Positions 51,842 through 60,678 of a stretch of DNA of 64,000 nucleotides are shown here, piece by piece. A program made the position numbers and the translations under genes. Each line of letters starts with the position of its first letter. Position 1 is the stretch's first letter. The stretch is from Candidatus Cloacimonadota bacterium (GTDB lineage Bacteria > Cloacimonadota > Cloacimonadia > Cloacimonadales > TCS61): NCBI GenBank assembly GCA_021734245.1, contig JAIPJH010000002.1, positions 1 to 64,000 of the forward strand, read 5' to 3'. The notes beneath the pieces are model-generated. The model did not search any database. It was not told the origin of the DNA and worked only from the letters and a program-made list of their open reading frames with translations.

Positions 51842-52059
51842 AAGCTTAGTTCTTTCCAGATTTTCTCAGCCGGAACGAGTTCTTCACCGTTTTCTATCAT
51901 TCTTTTTTCTGCTAATTCTGCATCCATTTCATCAAAGTAAAGTTCCAGGGCATCTGCAATGATGCGGCTCTTTTTATTGTTCATCTCTTCTGCCAGTTTA
52001 CTCAATTCCAGAGCAATTCCGGCCGGAAGCGTAATATTCAATCTTTCGTGCTTTTCCAT
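51838..52059 (-). CDS. Ribbon-helix-helix antitoxin (RelB/CopG-like)
   Basis: A 73-residue protein starting MEKHERLNITLPAGIALEL, a classic RHH DNA-binding N terminus. An acidic C-terminal tail (ENGEELVPAEKIWKEL) would wrap around the toxin. The start at 52059 is set by GGAGG upstream; the frame is open further but unconserved. It should neutralise the toxin and repress the operon through the repeat at 52085-52105. Confidence 0.88.
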   Translation of the reverse strand: MEKHERLNITLPAGIALELSKLAEEMNNKKSRIIADALELYFDEMDAELAEKRMIENGEELVPAEKIWKELSL

Positions 52060-52084
52060 TTTTCCTCCAAATACAGAAAGTAAT

Positions 52085-52105
52085 GTGTATTTTACAGTGT
52101 ATTTT
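52085..52105 (-). promoter_or_regulatory. Direct repeat in the toxin-antitoxin promoter, candidate operator
   Basis: GTGTATTTT occurs twice with a 12-bp period (52085-52093 and 52097-52105). A TTGACA hexamer lies just upstream on the minus strand. RHH antitoxins commonly bind such tandem sites. Confidence 0.5.
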
Positions 52106-52125
52106 GTCAAGCATGATTTGTTTTT

Positions 52126-52160
52126 AACCTGCCTGGTTTCCAAAAATCAAGCAGGTTTTT
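52126..52160. terminator. Hairpin upstream of the OLD nuclease gene
   Basis: AACCTGC and GCAGGTT are perfect 7-bp arms, followed by T residues. The stem resembles those at 24541 and 51443. It may insulate the toxin-antitoxin and OLD genes. Confidence 0.5.
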
Positions 52161-52270
52161 AATTTTTAATATTGGGTTTAATATCTATGAGAGTATTGGA
52201 ATTTCTAAAATTATTTTATAAACTATAACAATTTTTCTTTTACTCTTTTAATATTGAAATATTTATTGGA

Positions 52271-52324
52271 AAAAATTGCAGCTTGACTAACAAATGAAAA
52301 TTGCAATTTTTGATAATCATCAAA
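52271..52324. promoter_or_regulatory. Two inverted repeats upstream of the OLD gene
   Basis: AAAAATTGCA (52271-52280) and TGCAATTTTT (52302-52311) are perfect arms. TTTGAT and ATCAAA (52309-52324) flank AATC. They lie 21-75 bp before the OLD start and could be control sites. No structured RNA is evident in the 52160-52344 gap. Confidence 0.4.
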
Positions 52325-52344
52325 TTTAATTTTGAGGGGATAGC

Positions 52345-54402
52345 ATGAAAGTTATTACAAAAATCCACATCGAAAACTTTAGATCTTTTTGTGGAACTAG
52401 GAAAGATGATACTGCTGAAGTTGTTGATGTAGCCGATTTAAATATATTTTCTGGAGCAAATGATTCTGGTAAATCGAATGTACTAAGAGCTTTAAATCTA
52501 TTTTTCAACAATGAAGTCAATAGAGGTCAATCATTCAATCATATATCTGATCTAAATATTCAAAAAAGAAAATCTGGAAATCGAGTTGTAAAAATTCAAT
52601 TAGATTTTGATATTTCATGGGATAATAAAAGAGATAAATTTTTACCATCAAGATTTTCAATATCAAAATTCTATGATGTTAACGGTTTTAGAAATTATTG
52701 GTATGAATTTAAAATAAAAAATATTAGTAAAACTATTAGAATAGATTCCAGAGCTGATAAAAATAGATTAGTATATCACGTATTTTTACCTGACAATTTT
52801 GAGAAATTAGATGATAAGACTAAATCAAATCTGGAAGAAAGAGCAAAGAAAAGAGAATGGAATTATAGAGTTAAATTCTCAGGTTTTTTAAACCGATCTG
52901 TTTCATTTCAATATGTACCAGCAATAAAAGATGAATCTTTTTTTTCATACTTATATGGTAAGACTATTTTACAGTTGCTTTCTAATGAGGAGAATTCAGT
53001 TAATAAATTGTTGAGTAAAAAAGATGAAATTGAAAACTGGCAATCATTTATAAAAAAGAAAAAACTAAAACCTGAAAAAAGAAAAAATTTGAAAGACAAA
53101 AAATGGCGTATAAAAGAACTCAATGATATTGAATCTCGAATAAAAGCAACTTCAAAGATGCAATCAGCAATAAGATCTCTTGAAAACCAAATAAACAAAT
53201 TTTCAGATTCACTTTTTTCATCTACTACATTTTTATCATCAGAATTCAAAGTAGGTGACGATCTAAGAGATTTTTTTGAGAATTTTGATATTGGAACAGG
53301 TACAAATAAAACCCTTTCTTTGAAACTAAGAGGTGATGGTATTAGAGCTCGATTTATTCCCCAAATTTTGGATTTTGTTGATTCAATACAGAATGATAAA
53401 AAATATTTTTTATGGGGATTTGAAGAGCCTGAAAATTCATCTGAGTATAGAAATCAAAAAGCTTTAGCTGATATCCTTAAAAAAGATTTTTCAAGAAATA
53501 AGCAAATCTTTGTAACTACTCATTCAGAAGAGTTTCTATCCATTTACGATGGAAAAGAAATTGAAAACAGTGAAAGGAAAGCAAACTTGTACCACGTTAA
53601 GAAAGCATCCAGTGATAAATTTTCGGATTTTTCAGTTATTAAGATTTTTGATGTTGAAAATCAGACTTTCGAATTTAGCACAACAAAATCAGATATAGAA
53701 GATGACTTAGGAACATCACTAATACGTGCAAAATATTCAAAAGAACTAAAAGAAAAAGAAAAACAATTTTTGAAAGAAAAAGAGGTTTTAGAAAAACAAA
53801 ATGGACCAATATTATATGTTGAAGGTTTATTTGAAGAGTGTGTATTTAAAAAAATATTAGGTGATAACATAAATTTTGAGATTAAATCTGCCAATAGTGC
53901 AAATGGTGTTGCAAAAAAAATTATTGGTAGTTCATTTAAGGATTCAAGACATAAAGTCTTAGGTCTATTTGATCACGACAGTGCTGGAAAAAATGCTGTT
54001 TCTTTTATTAAAGATAATCGTAATGAAAATAATTTAGTTAAAAATGAATATATAAAACCTAACAATAGATTGATTGAAATTCTTCAAAAACAAGGAATAG
54101 AATATTCGATTGACGAATTACTTCCAGATTTTATTTGGGATTATTTGTATAATAATGACTTTTTAGAAGATGCTAACAAATTTGAAATTAGAGCTATTCC
54201 AAATAATTTATCTTTAGATGAATATTTGAGAGGAAAGTTCATTGAAGACAATATTGCTATAATAAAGGTTTCAAAGAAAATAAAAAGAGTTAAAAAGGAT
54301 GATTTCAGAAATTACATTATTGATTTAAATGAAACCCATTTTCAAGAAATAATTATTTCTTTACAACCCACTTTACAGATAATAAAAGATTATTTTTCAT
54401 AA
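52345..54402 (+). CDS. OLD-family ATP-dependent endonuclease (AAA15 ATPase plus TOPRIM)
   Basis: A 685-residue protein. The N-terminal SMC/RecF-like ATPase has Walker A GANDSGKSN (~37-45) and a Walker-B-like LWGFEEPENSS, then FVTTHSEEFLSIYD. A long coiled-coil insert (~225-300) is rich in Lys. The C-terminal TOPRIM domain has PILYVEGLFEE (Glu ~493) and LGLFDHDSAGKNA (Asp-x-Asp ~543-545). Such proteins nick or cut DNA and often serve anti-phage defence. No GajB helicase partner is next to it, so it is a stand-alone class 1 type. It is visibly more AT-rich than its neighbours, suggesting transfer. Confidence 0.9.
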   Translation: MKVITKIHIENFRSFCGTRKDDTAEVVDVADLNIFSGANDSGKSNVLRALNLFFNNEVNRGQSFNHISDLNIQKRKSGNRVVKIQLDFDISWDNKRDKFLPSRFSISKFYDVNGFRNYWYEFKIKNISKTIRIDSRADKNRLVYHVFLPDNFEKLDDKTKSNLEERAKKREWNYRVKFSGFLNRSVSFQYVPAIKDESFFSYLYGKTILQLLSNEENSVNKLLSKKDEIENWQSFIKKKKLKPEKRKNLKDKKWRIKELNDIESRIKATSKMQSAIRSLENQINKFSDSLFSSTTFLSSEFKVGDDLRDFFENFDIGTGTNKTLSLKLRGDGIRARFIPQILDFVDSIQNDKKYFLWGFEEPENSSEYRNQKALADILKKDFSRNKQIFVTTHSEEFLSIYDGKEIENSERKANLYHVKKASSDKFSDFSVIKIFDVENQTFEFSTTKSDIEDDLGTSLIRAKYSKELKEKEKQFLKEKEVLEKQNGPILYVEGLFEECVFKKILGDNINFEIKSANSANGVAKKIIGSSFKDSRHKVLGLFDHDSAGKNAVSFIKDNRNENNLVKNEYIKPNNRLIEILQKQGIEYSIDELLPDFIWDYLYNNDFLEDANKFEIRAIPNNLSLDEYLRGKFIEDNIAIIKVSKKIKRVKKDDFRNYIIDLNETHFQEIIISLQPTLQIIKDYFS

Positions 54403-54526
54403 AACTTATCCTATTACTTTTATTTATATAACTGATAGAATCTTATTTTCACGTTAAAAACATCTAGATTTGCGTGGAAGCTTTTTTTGGCAAGAATGTC
54501 TTCTTTTTTTGGAGCATCGAATCTAC

Positions 54527-54576
54527 AATAAAGGGCGATTATGAACTTGTAAGCCCATGAATTATCGCCCTTTATT
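54527..54576. terminator. Hairpin between convergent OLD and hcp genes
   Basis: AATAAAGGGCGAT and ATCGCCCTTTATT are perfect 13-bp arms around a 24-nt loop. The stem resembles the REP-like GGGCAATTC/GAATTGCCC at 38603. It may be a terminator or an interspersed repeat. Confidence 0.6.
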
Positions 54577-54587
54577 CGTTGCTAATC

Positions 54588-56255
54588 CTACTTCCCAGCC
54601 GTCATCGCTGCCACATCGGCTTGCACCTCTCCGATCGGTTTAATATCGAAGTTTTCCACCAGAACTTTGGCCACGTTTGGAGATAAGAAAGCCGGCAGAG
54701 TCGGGCCCAGACGAATTCCTTTCACACCGAGATAAAGTAGAGCCAGTAGCACTGTTACAGCTTTCTGCTCATACCAGGCAATATCGAAAGAGATCGGCAG
54801 ATCATTGATGTCATCCAGGCCAAAAACTTCCTTCAATTTTAAAGCTATTACAGCCAGCGAATAACTATCGTTGCATTGACCGGCATCCAGCACACGGGGA
54901 ATGCCACCAATGTCGCCCAGATCAAGTTTGTTGTAACGATATTTGGCGCAACCGGCAGTAAGAATAACCGTATCTTGCGGCAATTCTTCGGCTACTTCCG
55001 TGAAATAATCACGGGTTTTGTGACGCCCATCGCAGCCTGCCATCACGATGAAACGTTTGATAGCACCGGATTTGACGGCATCCACCACTTTATCTGCCAA
55101 TGCAATTACTTGATTATGAGCAAATCCGCCCACTATCTTTCCGGTTTCAATCTCAATTGGCGGATCGCAGGTTTTTGCCAGTTCAATGATTTCACTAAAA
55201 TCCTTGGCTTCGCCTTTTTCTGGTCTGGCAATGTGTGGCACACCGGGATAGCCAGCCATACCGGTGGTAAAAATCCTGTCTTTGTAAGAATCTTTAACGG
55301 GAGTGATGCAGTTCGTGGTCATCAGAATGGGTCCGTTGAAGCTGGCAAATTCCTTATCCTGCTTCCACCAGGCATTTCCATAGTTTCCTACAAAATGTTC
55401 ATACTTTTTAAAGGCTGGATAATAATTAGCCGGCAGCATTTCACTGTGGGTATAAACGTCCACGCCCGTACCTTCGGTCTGCTTCAGCAGTTCTTCCATA
55501 TCTTTCAGATCGTGGCCTGAAATGAGAATAGCCGGATTATTGCGAACACCAATATTAACTTCTGTAATTTCAGGATTGCCGTAAGTTTCGGTATTTGCAG
55601 CATCCAGAACAGCCATTGTATCCACGGCAACTTTTCCGCATTCCAGCACAAGTTTCACCAGATCATCGGCAGAAAGTCCATCATCCAGCGTGGCGATGAG
55701 CGCTTTTTCTGTGAACATCACAATTTCCTTGATCTCCTTGCCCAATTGCCTGGCATGATGAGCATAAGCAGCGATTCCTTTTAAACCATAAGTCAGCAGT
55801 TCACGCAGGGAGCGGATATCTTCGTTGTCGGTTTGCAACACGCCCACCTGCTGGGCTTTGGCATCGACGTTTTCATCTGTGATCGTAAAACTGGCAGCAT
55901 CATGATCGGCAAACTTGATGTCCTTTATTCCCATTTCGGCAACTTTTTCTTTGCCCATATCCCGCATTTTGATGGTTTCCTTGATGGCCTTCACGAAAAA
56001 ATCCCGATCAAAATTGGCATTCGTGATGGTGGAAAACAGCATTCCCACGATAAAATCATCCAGTTCATTGCAGGTATCGGCATATTGTTTTCGTACTTCC
56101 AGGCTGGCTGTGGAACGGAAAATCACCAGTCCTTTCAAAGCATAGATCAAAAGATCCTGCAAATTTGCCACATCAGCTGGTTTACCGCAAACTCCATTCA
56201 CGGTGCAGCCTTTGTTGCCCAGAGCTTCCTGACATTGATAACAAAACATACTCAT
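54588..56255 (-). CDS. hcp: Hybrid cluster protein (hydroxylamine reductase)
   Basis: A 555-residue cytosolic iron-sulfur protein. The N-terminal [21 protein letters not shown] carries the Cys set of the cubane cluster. Later Cys/Glu/His residues for the hybrid 4Fe-2S-2O cluster include [19 protein letters not shown] and [11 protein letters not shown]. It reduces hydroxylamine and nitric oxide and counters nitrosative stress. It follows the flavodiiron gene in a minus-strand gene set headed by an Rrf2 regulator, which fits joint control. Confidence 0.96.
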   Translation of the reverse strand: MSMFCYQCQEALGNKGCTVNGVCGKPADVANLQDLLIYALKGLVIFRSTASLEVRKQYADTCNELDDFIVGMLFSTITNANFDRDFFVKAIKETIKMRDMGKEKVAEMGIKDIKFADHDAASFTITDENVDAKAQQVGVLQTDNEDIRSLRELLTYGLKGIAAYAHHARQLGKEIKEIVMFTEKALIATLDDGLSADDLVKLVLECGKVAVDTMAVLDAANTETYGNPEITEVNIGVRNNPAILISGHDLKDMEELLKQTEGTGVDVYTHSEMLPANYYPAFKKYEHFVGNYGNAWWKQDKEFASFNGPILMTTNCITPVKDSYKDRIFTTGMAGYPGVPHIARPEKGEAKDFSEIIELAKTCDPPIEIETGKIVGGFAHNQVIALADKVVDAVKSGAIKRFIVMAGCDGRHKTRDYFTEVAEELPQDTVILTAGCAKYRYNKLDLGDIGGIPRVLDAGQCNDSYSLAVIALKLKEVFGLDDINDLPISFDIAWYEQKAVTVLLALLYLGVKGIRLGPTLPAFLSPNVAKVLVENFDIKPIGEVQADVAAMTAGK

Positions 56256-56280
56256 TAATTCATCCTCCTGTTATTTTTTT

Positions 56281-57471
56281 TTAAATTTTACTTATTATAT
56301 TTTTTCCAAATTCAAAACACTCTTTTTTTGCCTGTTCATCGGGATTCCATTTTGCTTTCAGCGGCTCTGCAATGATCTCAAAATCAGCTTCTGCCAGTTT
56401 TTCTGAAAGCAGTTTGGGCGATTCACCACTCCAGCCATAAGTTCCAAAGGCAGCAGCTTTTTTGCCAGTGAAACTCAGGCCTTTGACCTCTTCCAGAAGA
56501 GCTGCGATACTGGTAAGAATTCCTTTGTTGATCGTGGGCGAGCCCAGTAGAACCAGCTTGGATCTGAAGATTTCCGTGATGACATCATTCTTGTCGGAAT
56601 GCGCCACGTTGAAGAGCTTAATATTGATCGCAGGATCGGCATTTTTGATACCGGCTGCTATTGTTTCAGCCATTATTCTGGTGCCATTCCACATGGTGTC
56701 GTAAACTATTGTCACCTGATCTTCCTGATAGGCATCAGCCCAAGCCAGATATTTTTCAACGATTTGAGCCGGATTGTCTCTCCAGATAACGCCATGACTG
56801 GTACAGATCATATCCAGAGGTAATTTCAGTTCCAGGAATTGCTGGATTTTTTTTATGACAAATTTACTGAAAGGGGTTAGAATATTTGCGTAATATTTGA
56901 TGCATTCCCGCCATAATTCATCCTGATCGACCAGATCGTTGAACATGAATTCGCTGGCATAATGCTGGCCAAAAGCATCGTTGCTGAACAGCACATTATC
57001 CTCAGTCAAATATTCAAACATACTGTCTGGCCAGTGCAGCATGGGAGCTTCTACAAAGATCAGTTTTTTGCCGTTGCCGATTTCCAGAGCATCACCTGTT
57101 TTCACGACTTTAAAATTCCAGTCCTGATGATAATGTCCTTTGATCGAATCGAGTGCATTTTTGGTGCAGTAAATTGGTGTGTCTGGTATTTCTTTCATCA
57201 GTTCAGGCAAGGCACCGCTGTGATCTATCTCGGCATGATTGGCGATGATGAAATCGATTTTTTTCAGATCGATCTCTTTTTTCAGATTTTCCACGAATTC
57301 TTTAGCAAAAGGCTGCCACACTGTGTCGATCAATACATTCTTTTCTTCTCGGATCAGATAGGAATTGTAAGTAGATCCCTTATGTGTGGAATATTCCTCG
57401 CCATGAAATTTTCTCAATTCCCAGTCAATTTTACCTACCCAGTAAATGTTGTTCTTCACATTAAAACTCAT
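56281..57471 (-). CDS. Flavodiiron protein (FprA, O2/NO reductase)
   Basis: A 396-residue protein with an N-terminal metallo-beta-lactamase-like diiron domain ([14 protein letters not shown] gives the H-x-E-x-D-H ligands; [12 protein letters not shown] and TSHGVIW add His) and a C-terminal flavodoxin domain ([15 protein letters not shown]). It reduces oxygen to water or nitric oxide to nitrous oxide with electrons from rubredoxin or ferredoxin. The adjacent ferredoxin gene may be the donor. No rubredoxin is fused or adjacent. Confidence 0.94.
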   Translation of the reverse strand: MSFNVKNNIYWVGKIDWELRKFHGEEYSTHKGSTYNSYLIREEKNVLIDTVWQPFAKEFVENLKKEIDLKKIDFIIANHAEIDHSGALPELMKEIPDTPIYCTKNALDSIKGHYHQDWNFKVVKTGDALEIGNGKKLIFVEAPMLHWPDSMFEYLTEDNVLFSNDAFGQHYASEFMFNDLVDQDELWRECIKYYANILTPFSKFVIKKIQQFLELKLPLDMICTSHGVIWRDNPAQIVEKYLAWADAYQEDQVTIVYDTMWNGTRIMAETIAAGIKNADPAINIKLFNVAHSDKNDVITEIFRSKLVLLGSPTINKGILTSIAALLEEVKGLSFTGKKAAAFGTYGWSGESPKLLSEKLAEADFEIIAEPLKAKWNPDEQAKKECFEFGKNIISKI

Positions 57472-57501
57472 TTTATGCCTCCTATTTGGCTTTTTTTAAA
57501 A

Positions 57502-58323
57502 TTAAATAATCTCACCCTGAATCGATACGACATTCACACGCGGCATGATAATCTTTCCTGCTTTCTCCATCGCTTTCTGCACGATCCATTCAGTGCCGCC
57601 GCAGCAGGGAACTTCCATGCGCACGATAGTGAGAGATTTGATATCCTGATTAATGAAGATCTCAGCCAGTTTATCTATATATTTATCAATATCCTTATCA
57701 AGCTTTGGACATAAATTTATCACAATTTTGCCTTTCATGAATCTTTGATGGAAATTGGGATAGGCAAATGGTACACAATCGGCTGCAATAAGCAGGTCAG
57801 CATTTTTCAAATATGGTGCATTGGGATTCACTAAATGCAGCTGTACCGGCCATTGACGCAGTTCTGATTTTAATTGAACATTATGATTTTCTTGTGGTTT
57901 TTCTTCTCGTTGGATCGCCTGCGCAGCAGTTCCCGGACATCCACCGCTGGGACAGGCATCCTCATCTACTTTTGGGATCGGAAGACCTTTCTTCATCAGG
58001 ATTGCCACAGCTTGTTCAAAATATTCAGTCTCGCCATGATCTTTCAAATGCTTCAGATGAGCTTTGATAGTATTCTTTCCTTTGGGAATGATGTTTTCTT
58101 CCATCACCCTTGCTTCATCATAAGCTTCTGCTTCTCGCTCAATTGTATTGATAGCACCTTCGGGACATTCTCCCAAACAAGCTCCCAAACCATCACAAAA
58201 CAGATCACTTACAAGTCTTACTTTACCGTCGATGATCTGCAAGGCTCCTTCCGGGCAGCCGGGAATGCACAACCCGCAACCGTTACATTTTTTTTCATCG
58301 ATCTCTATTATTTGTCGCTTCAT
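57502..58323 (-). CDS. Ferredoxin-type 4Fe-4S protein of the Hcp cluster
   Basis: A 273-residue protein. The first ~65 residues are a two-cluster ferredoxin: CNGCGLCIPGCPEGAL and CDGLGACLGECPEGAI. A later region holds CPSGGCPG, and the C-terminal half includes ADLLIAADCVPFAYPNF and EVPCCGGTEWIVQKA. It is the type often found beside hcp and flavodiiron genes in anaerobes and probably feeds them electrons. It is separated from the cupin gene by a 223-bp repeat-bearing gap, so it may have its own promoter. Confidence 0.87.
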   Translation of the reverse strand: MKRQIIEIDEKKCNGCGLCIPGCPEGALQIIDGKVRLVSDLFCDGLGACLGECPEGAINTIEREAEAYDEARVMEENIIPKGKNTIKAHLKHLKDHGETEYFEQAVAILMKKGLPIPKVDEDACPSGGCPGTAAQAIQREEKPQENHNVQLKSELRQWPVQLHLVNPNAPYLKNADLLIAADCVPFAYPNFHQRFMKGKIVINLCPKLDKDIDKYIDKLAEIFINQDIKSLTIVRMEVPCCGGTEWIVQKAMEKAGKIIMPRVNVVSIQGEII

Positions 58324-58378
58324 TTTTTACCTCATATTTAACCGCAGATGTTCGCAGATGAACTCTGATAATTTGCCT

Positions 58379-58545
58379 CAGACTTTCGCAAACTTACCCT
58401 GACGTTCTATAATCCGTGTTATCCGTGAGCTCATTTTTTTCATTGTCTTTCTGATGTGCCCTTGACATGCTCCACATTGCCACAGACTTTCTCAGACTGA
58501 CACTGACTATCTAATCCGAGTTATCCGTGTAAATCCGTGAGCTAC
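58379..58545. repeat. Imperfect ~55-60-bp direct repeat
   Basis: CAGACTTTCGCAAACTTACC...TTATCCGTGAGCT (58379-58432) recurs, with changes and one inserted ATCCGTG unit, at 58483-58545. Both end in ATCCGTGAGCT. The gap between the ferredoxin and cupin genes otherwise shows no gene. Confidence 0.75.
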
Positions 58546-58546
58546 T

Positions 58547-58885
58547 TTACACCATCACCGTTTTTGTAGCCGGTTTCGGCATTTTCATTACCAGCACTCT
58601 CACATCAGTATCAGATTCATTGTAAATGCAATGTATAATATCTTTTGGGCTTTCAATGATATCATCTTTTTTAACCTGAACTTTTTCATCTCCCACCATG
58701 ATCGCGGGTTTGCCTTCTAATACATAAAAAGCTACATCAACGGGCGTGATATGCGGCTTCAGGCTCTCTCCCGCTTTCAGCAGCAGATGCATGATAATCG
58801 CATGATCTTTGTCGTAAAGCTTGAAAGATTGAATTCCATGCGGATTTTTGCTTTGTTCTAAATTTTGAAAATTCCTAATCTTCAT
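58547..58885 (-). CDS. Cupin domain protein
   Basis: A 112-residue single-cupin protein: LLLKAGESLKPHITPVDVAFYV and IIESPKDIIHCIYNES show the two cupin motifs, where His and Glu-like residues could bind a metal. In the gene set with Rrf2, ferredoxin, flavodiiron protein and Hcp it may sense or process a small molecule under oxidative or nitrosative stress; this is inference. A 13-bp motif shared with the Rrf2 promoter lies 17 bp upstream. Confidence 0.87.
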   Translation of the reverse strand: MKIRNFQNLEQSKNPHGIQSFKLYDKDHAIIMHLLLKAGESLKPHITPVDVAFYVLEGKPAIMVGDEKVQVKKDDIIESPKDIIHCIYNESDTDVRVLVMKMPKPATKTVMV

Positions 58886-58901
58886 TTTTATCTCCTATTC
58901 T

Positions 58902-58914
58902 GGTACTTTAATAC
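58902..58914 (-). promoter_or_regulatory. Candidate Rrf2 operator before the cupin gene
   Basis: On the minus strand GTATTAAAGTACC precedes the cupin gene by about 17 bp. The related GTATTTGAGTACC precedes the Rrf2 gene; 11 of 13 bases agree. It may be the binding site of that regulator. Confidence 0.5.
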
Positions 58915-58934
58915 TATTTTATTTTAAAAAAATT

Positions 58935-59336
58935 TTAACTAAACTCCGATAATTTCATATTCTTAAAAGTATTATAAATTTCCTGAGAAATTCTGTTCAA
59001 TTCTGTATTGAAAATGCAGGTTTTAAAAGCACAATTTACTTTACCGAATGGACAACCGTTCAGCCGCACTTTGCTTTCGATCGTTTCCAGGATTTCCAGA
59101 AAATTTATCTCTTCCGGGGCTCGATTCAGGGTAAAACCACCAGCCGGACCTCTGACAGAATTAACCAGTTCCGCTTTACTAAGCTTTTGGAAAACTTTGG
59201 CCAGATGTGCTTCTGAAGCCTGCAGAACTTCTGCCAGCTTTTTCACACTAACCCTCTGGGGAGTTTGCTGTGCCATATAAGCCAAACCATGGAACGCCAG
59301 AAAAGCTCCTTCCGAAATATTCACTAGACTATTCAT
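58935..59336 (-). CDS. Rrf2-family transcriptional regulator with Fe-S ligand cysteines
   Basis: A 133-residue winged-helix regulator: VSVKKLAEVLQASEAHLAKV is the recognition region and LVNSVRGPAGGFTLNRAPEEI the wing. Three cysteines in GCPFGKVNCAFKTC fit the Fe-S cluster site of IscR/NsrR/RsrR proteins. It likely senses nitric oxide, oxygen or redox state and controls the genes after it (cupin, ferredoxin, flavodiiron, hcp) and itself. Confidence 0.9.
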   Translation of the reverse strand: MNSLVNISEGAFLAFHGLAYMAQQTPQRVSVKKLAEVLQASEAHLAKVFQKLSKAELVNSVRGPAGGFTLNRAPEEINFLEILETIESKVRLNGCPFGKVNCAFKTCIFNTELNRISQEIYNTFKNMKLSEFS

Positions 59337-59358
59337 TTCACTTCCTTATTCTTATTTT

Positions 59359-59371
59359 GGTACTCAAATAC
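59359..59371 (-). promoter_or_regulatory. Candidate autoregulatory operator before the Rrf2 gene
   Basis: GTATTTGAGTACC on the minus strand, 23 bp before the Rrf2 start, matches the site before the cupin gene at 11 of 13 bases. Confidence 0.5.
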
Positions 59372-59402
59372 CTAAATACTTGTTTATCTGTCAACAACTT
59401 TC

Positions 59403-60611
59403 TCAAAAATCATACCGGACCTTCAAAAAGACCATATCATTCTCATCATACTGTCCAAAATTTCCTTCTTCTCCCACAAAGATATTTGCTCCCAATTGAG
59501 CTTCAAATCCATCCGCCAGATCATAAACTACTTTCGGGCGCAGAAGAGCATCTTCGTTGTTTATGCCGTAATATGTGAAAAATTCAAGCCGCAGCGTTTC
59601 ACGCAGAAAATCTTCTGTCACCAGAAAAGTCATGGTGCTGGAAAATTCATCATTGCGAATATCGTCTTCATAATCCAGAATATATTCCTGAATAAATTGC
59701 CAGCTCACATTCAATCCAAACCAGTTATGATCGTAACCCACAAGATAGTGCACATAGTTCTTTTCTTTTATGCCATTTACGTTCAGATTTTCAGCAGCAA
59801 ATTTCTTATCAAAATACCAGGCACCTTCTCCGCGCACAACTGCCCCGCCGAGTGATTTGCTGAAACTGGCACCAGCCAGAGGTAGTCTGTGTTGCTCAGG
59901 TTTGATCAAAAGCGTTGAATCTGGCTGAGTATATATATGCATGGCAGGATTATCATCCCACATCCAGGCAGCCATCAATTCAAAATCGATCGCACTTCCC
60001 AGATAAGAATATTTGAACGCAAGTTCGCTATTTGAAAGTTTATTTTCTACTTCAGCAATGGAATAATCGTAAGAAACCGGCATCGGAAAATCCGGCATCT
60101 GCGGAGCCCAGATCGAGTTCTCAGCCGGCTGAATAGTAGATTGAAATATGGGAAGCCAAACAGCCTCGAAAGTTGAATTTCCCAGATAATAATCTAATTT
60201 TACAGCATTCACACCGATTCGGATCTCCTCAAAATTTGGTAAAATAAATTCCATTAGATTGCGAGGAGAGATCACATCAGTGATGAAAACTCCATCTGCT
60301 TTTCCCCAGATTATCTGCTGTTTTCCCACCCGCAGATCAAAATTATCAAAATAGATATCCAGATAGGCCTGCCGCAGCGAAATATCTATCTCATTATTAA
60401 GTGCATTATGGTCGAAAACCGGATTTACAAAAAGCCCCACATCTCCTTTACCGTAATCCAGACGCCAGTCAAAAGTATTTTGCAAAACGGAATAATCTCC
60501 ATCCTGCTGGGAAAGTGCACCCAGATATAAACGTACAAAACCGTGATGAACGATTTGGGCGTTCAGCAAGAAGGCGGAAAGCAGTATCGTGATCATAAAT
60601 ATTTTTTTCAT
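59403..60611 (-). CDS. Outer-membrane beta-barrel protein (DUF1302-like)
   Basis: A 402-residue exported protein with signal peptide MKKIFMITILLSAFLLNA. Alternating beta strands end in a C-terminal Phe (VFLKVRYDF), the outer-membrane targeting signature. The phrase DLRVGKQQIIWGKADGVFITD is characteristic of the DUF1302 family. These barrels accompany RND/MMPL exporters and LolA-like proteins, as here. It is the last gene of the RND operon, 67 bp after the LolA-like gene. It may form the outer-membrane part of a lipid or hydrophobic-molecule export route. Confidence 0.8.
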   Translation of the reverse strand: MKKIFMITILLSAFLLNAQIVHHGFVRLYLGALSQQDGDYSVLQNTFDWRLDYGKGDVGLFVNPVFDHNALNNEIDISLRQAYLDIYFDNFDLRVGKQQIIWGKADGVFITDVISPRNLMEFILPNFEEIRIGVNAVKLDYYLGNSTFEAVWLPIFQSTIQPAENSIWAPQMPDFPMPVSYDYSIAEVENKLSNSELAFKYSYLGSAIDFELMAAWMWDDNPAMHIYTQPDSTLLIKPEQHRLPLAGASFSKSLGGAVVRGEGAWYFDKKFAAENLNVNGIKEKNYVHYLVGYDHNWFGLNVSWQFIQEYILDYEDDIRNDEFSSTMTFLVTEDFLRETLRLEFFTYYGINNEDALLRPKVVYDLADGFEAQLGANIFVGEEGNFGQYDENDMVFLKVRYDF

Positions 60612-60678
60612 GTTTTCTCCTTTGTTCTCAAAGCAGAGCTTTGAGTTACTTGTATCGTAAACATCCTTGTTTGCGAAT

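Noticed and set aside
54489-54510. Third sigma54 promoter (TGGCAAGAATGTC) after the OLD gene
   Set aside because: The GC of the -12 element is missing at the required spacing and no plus-strand gene follows.
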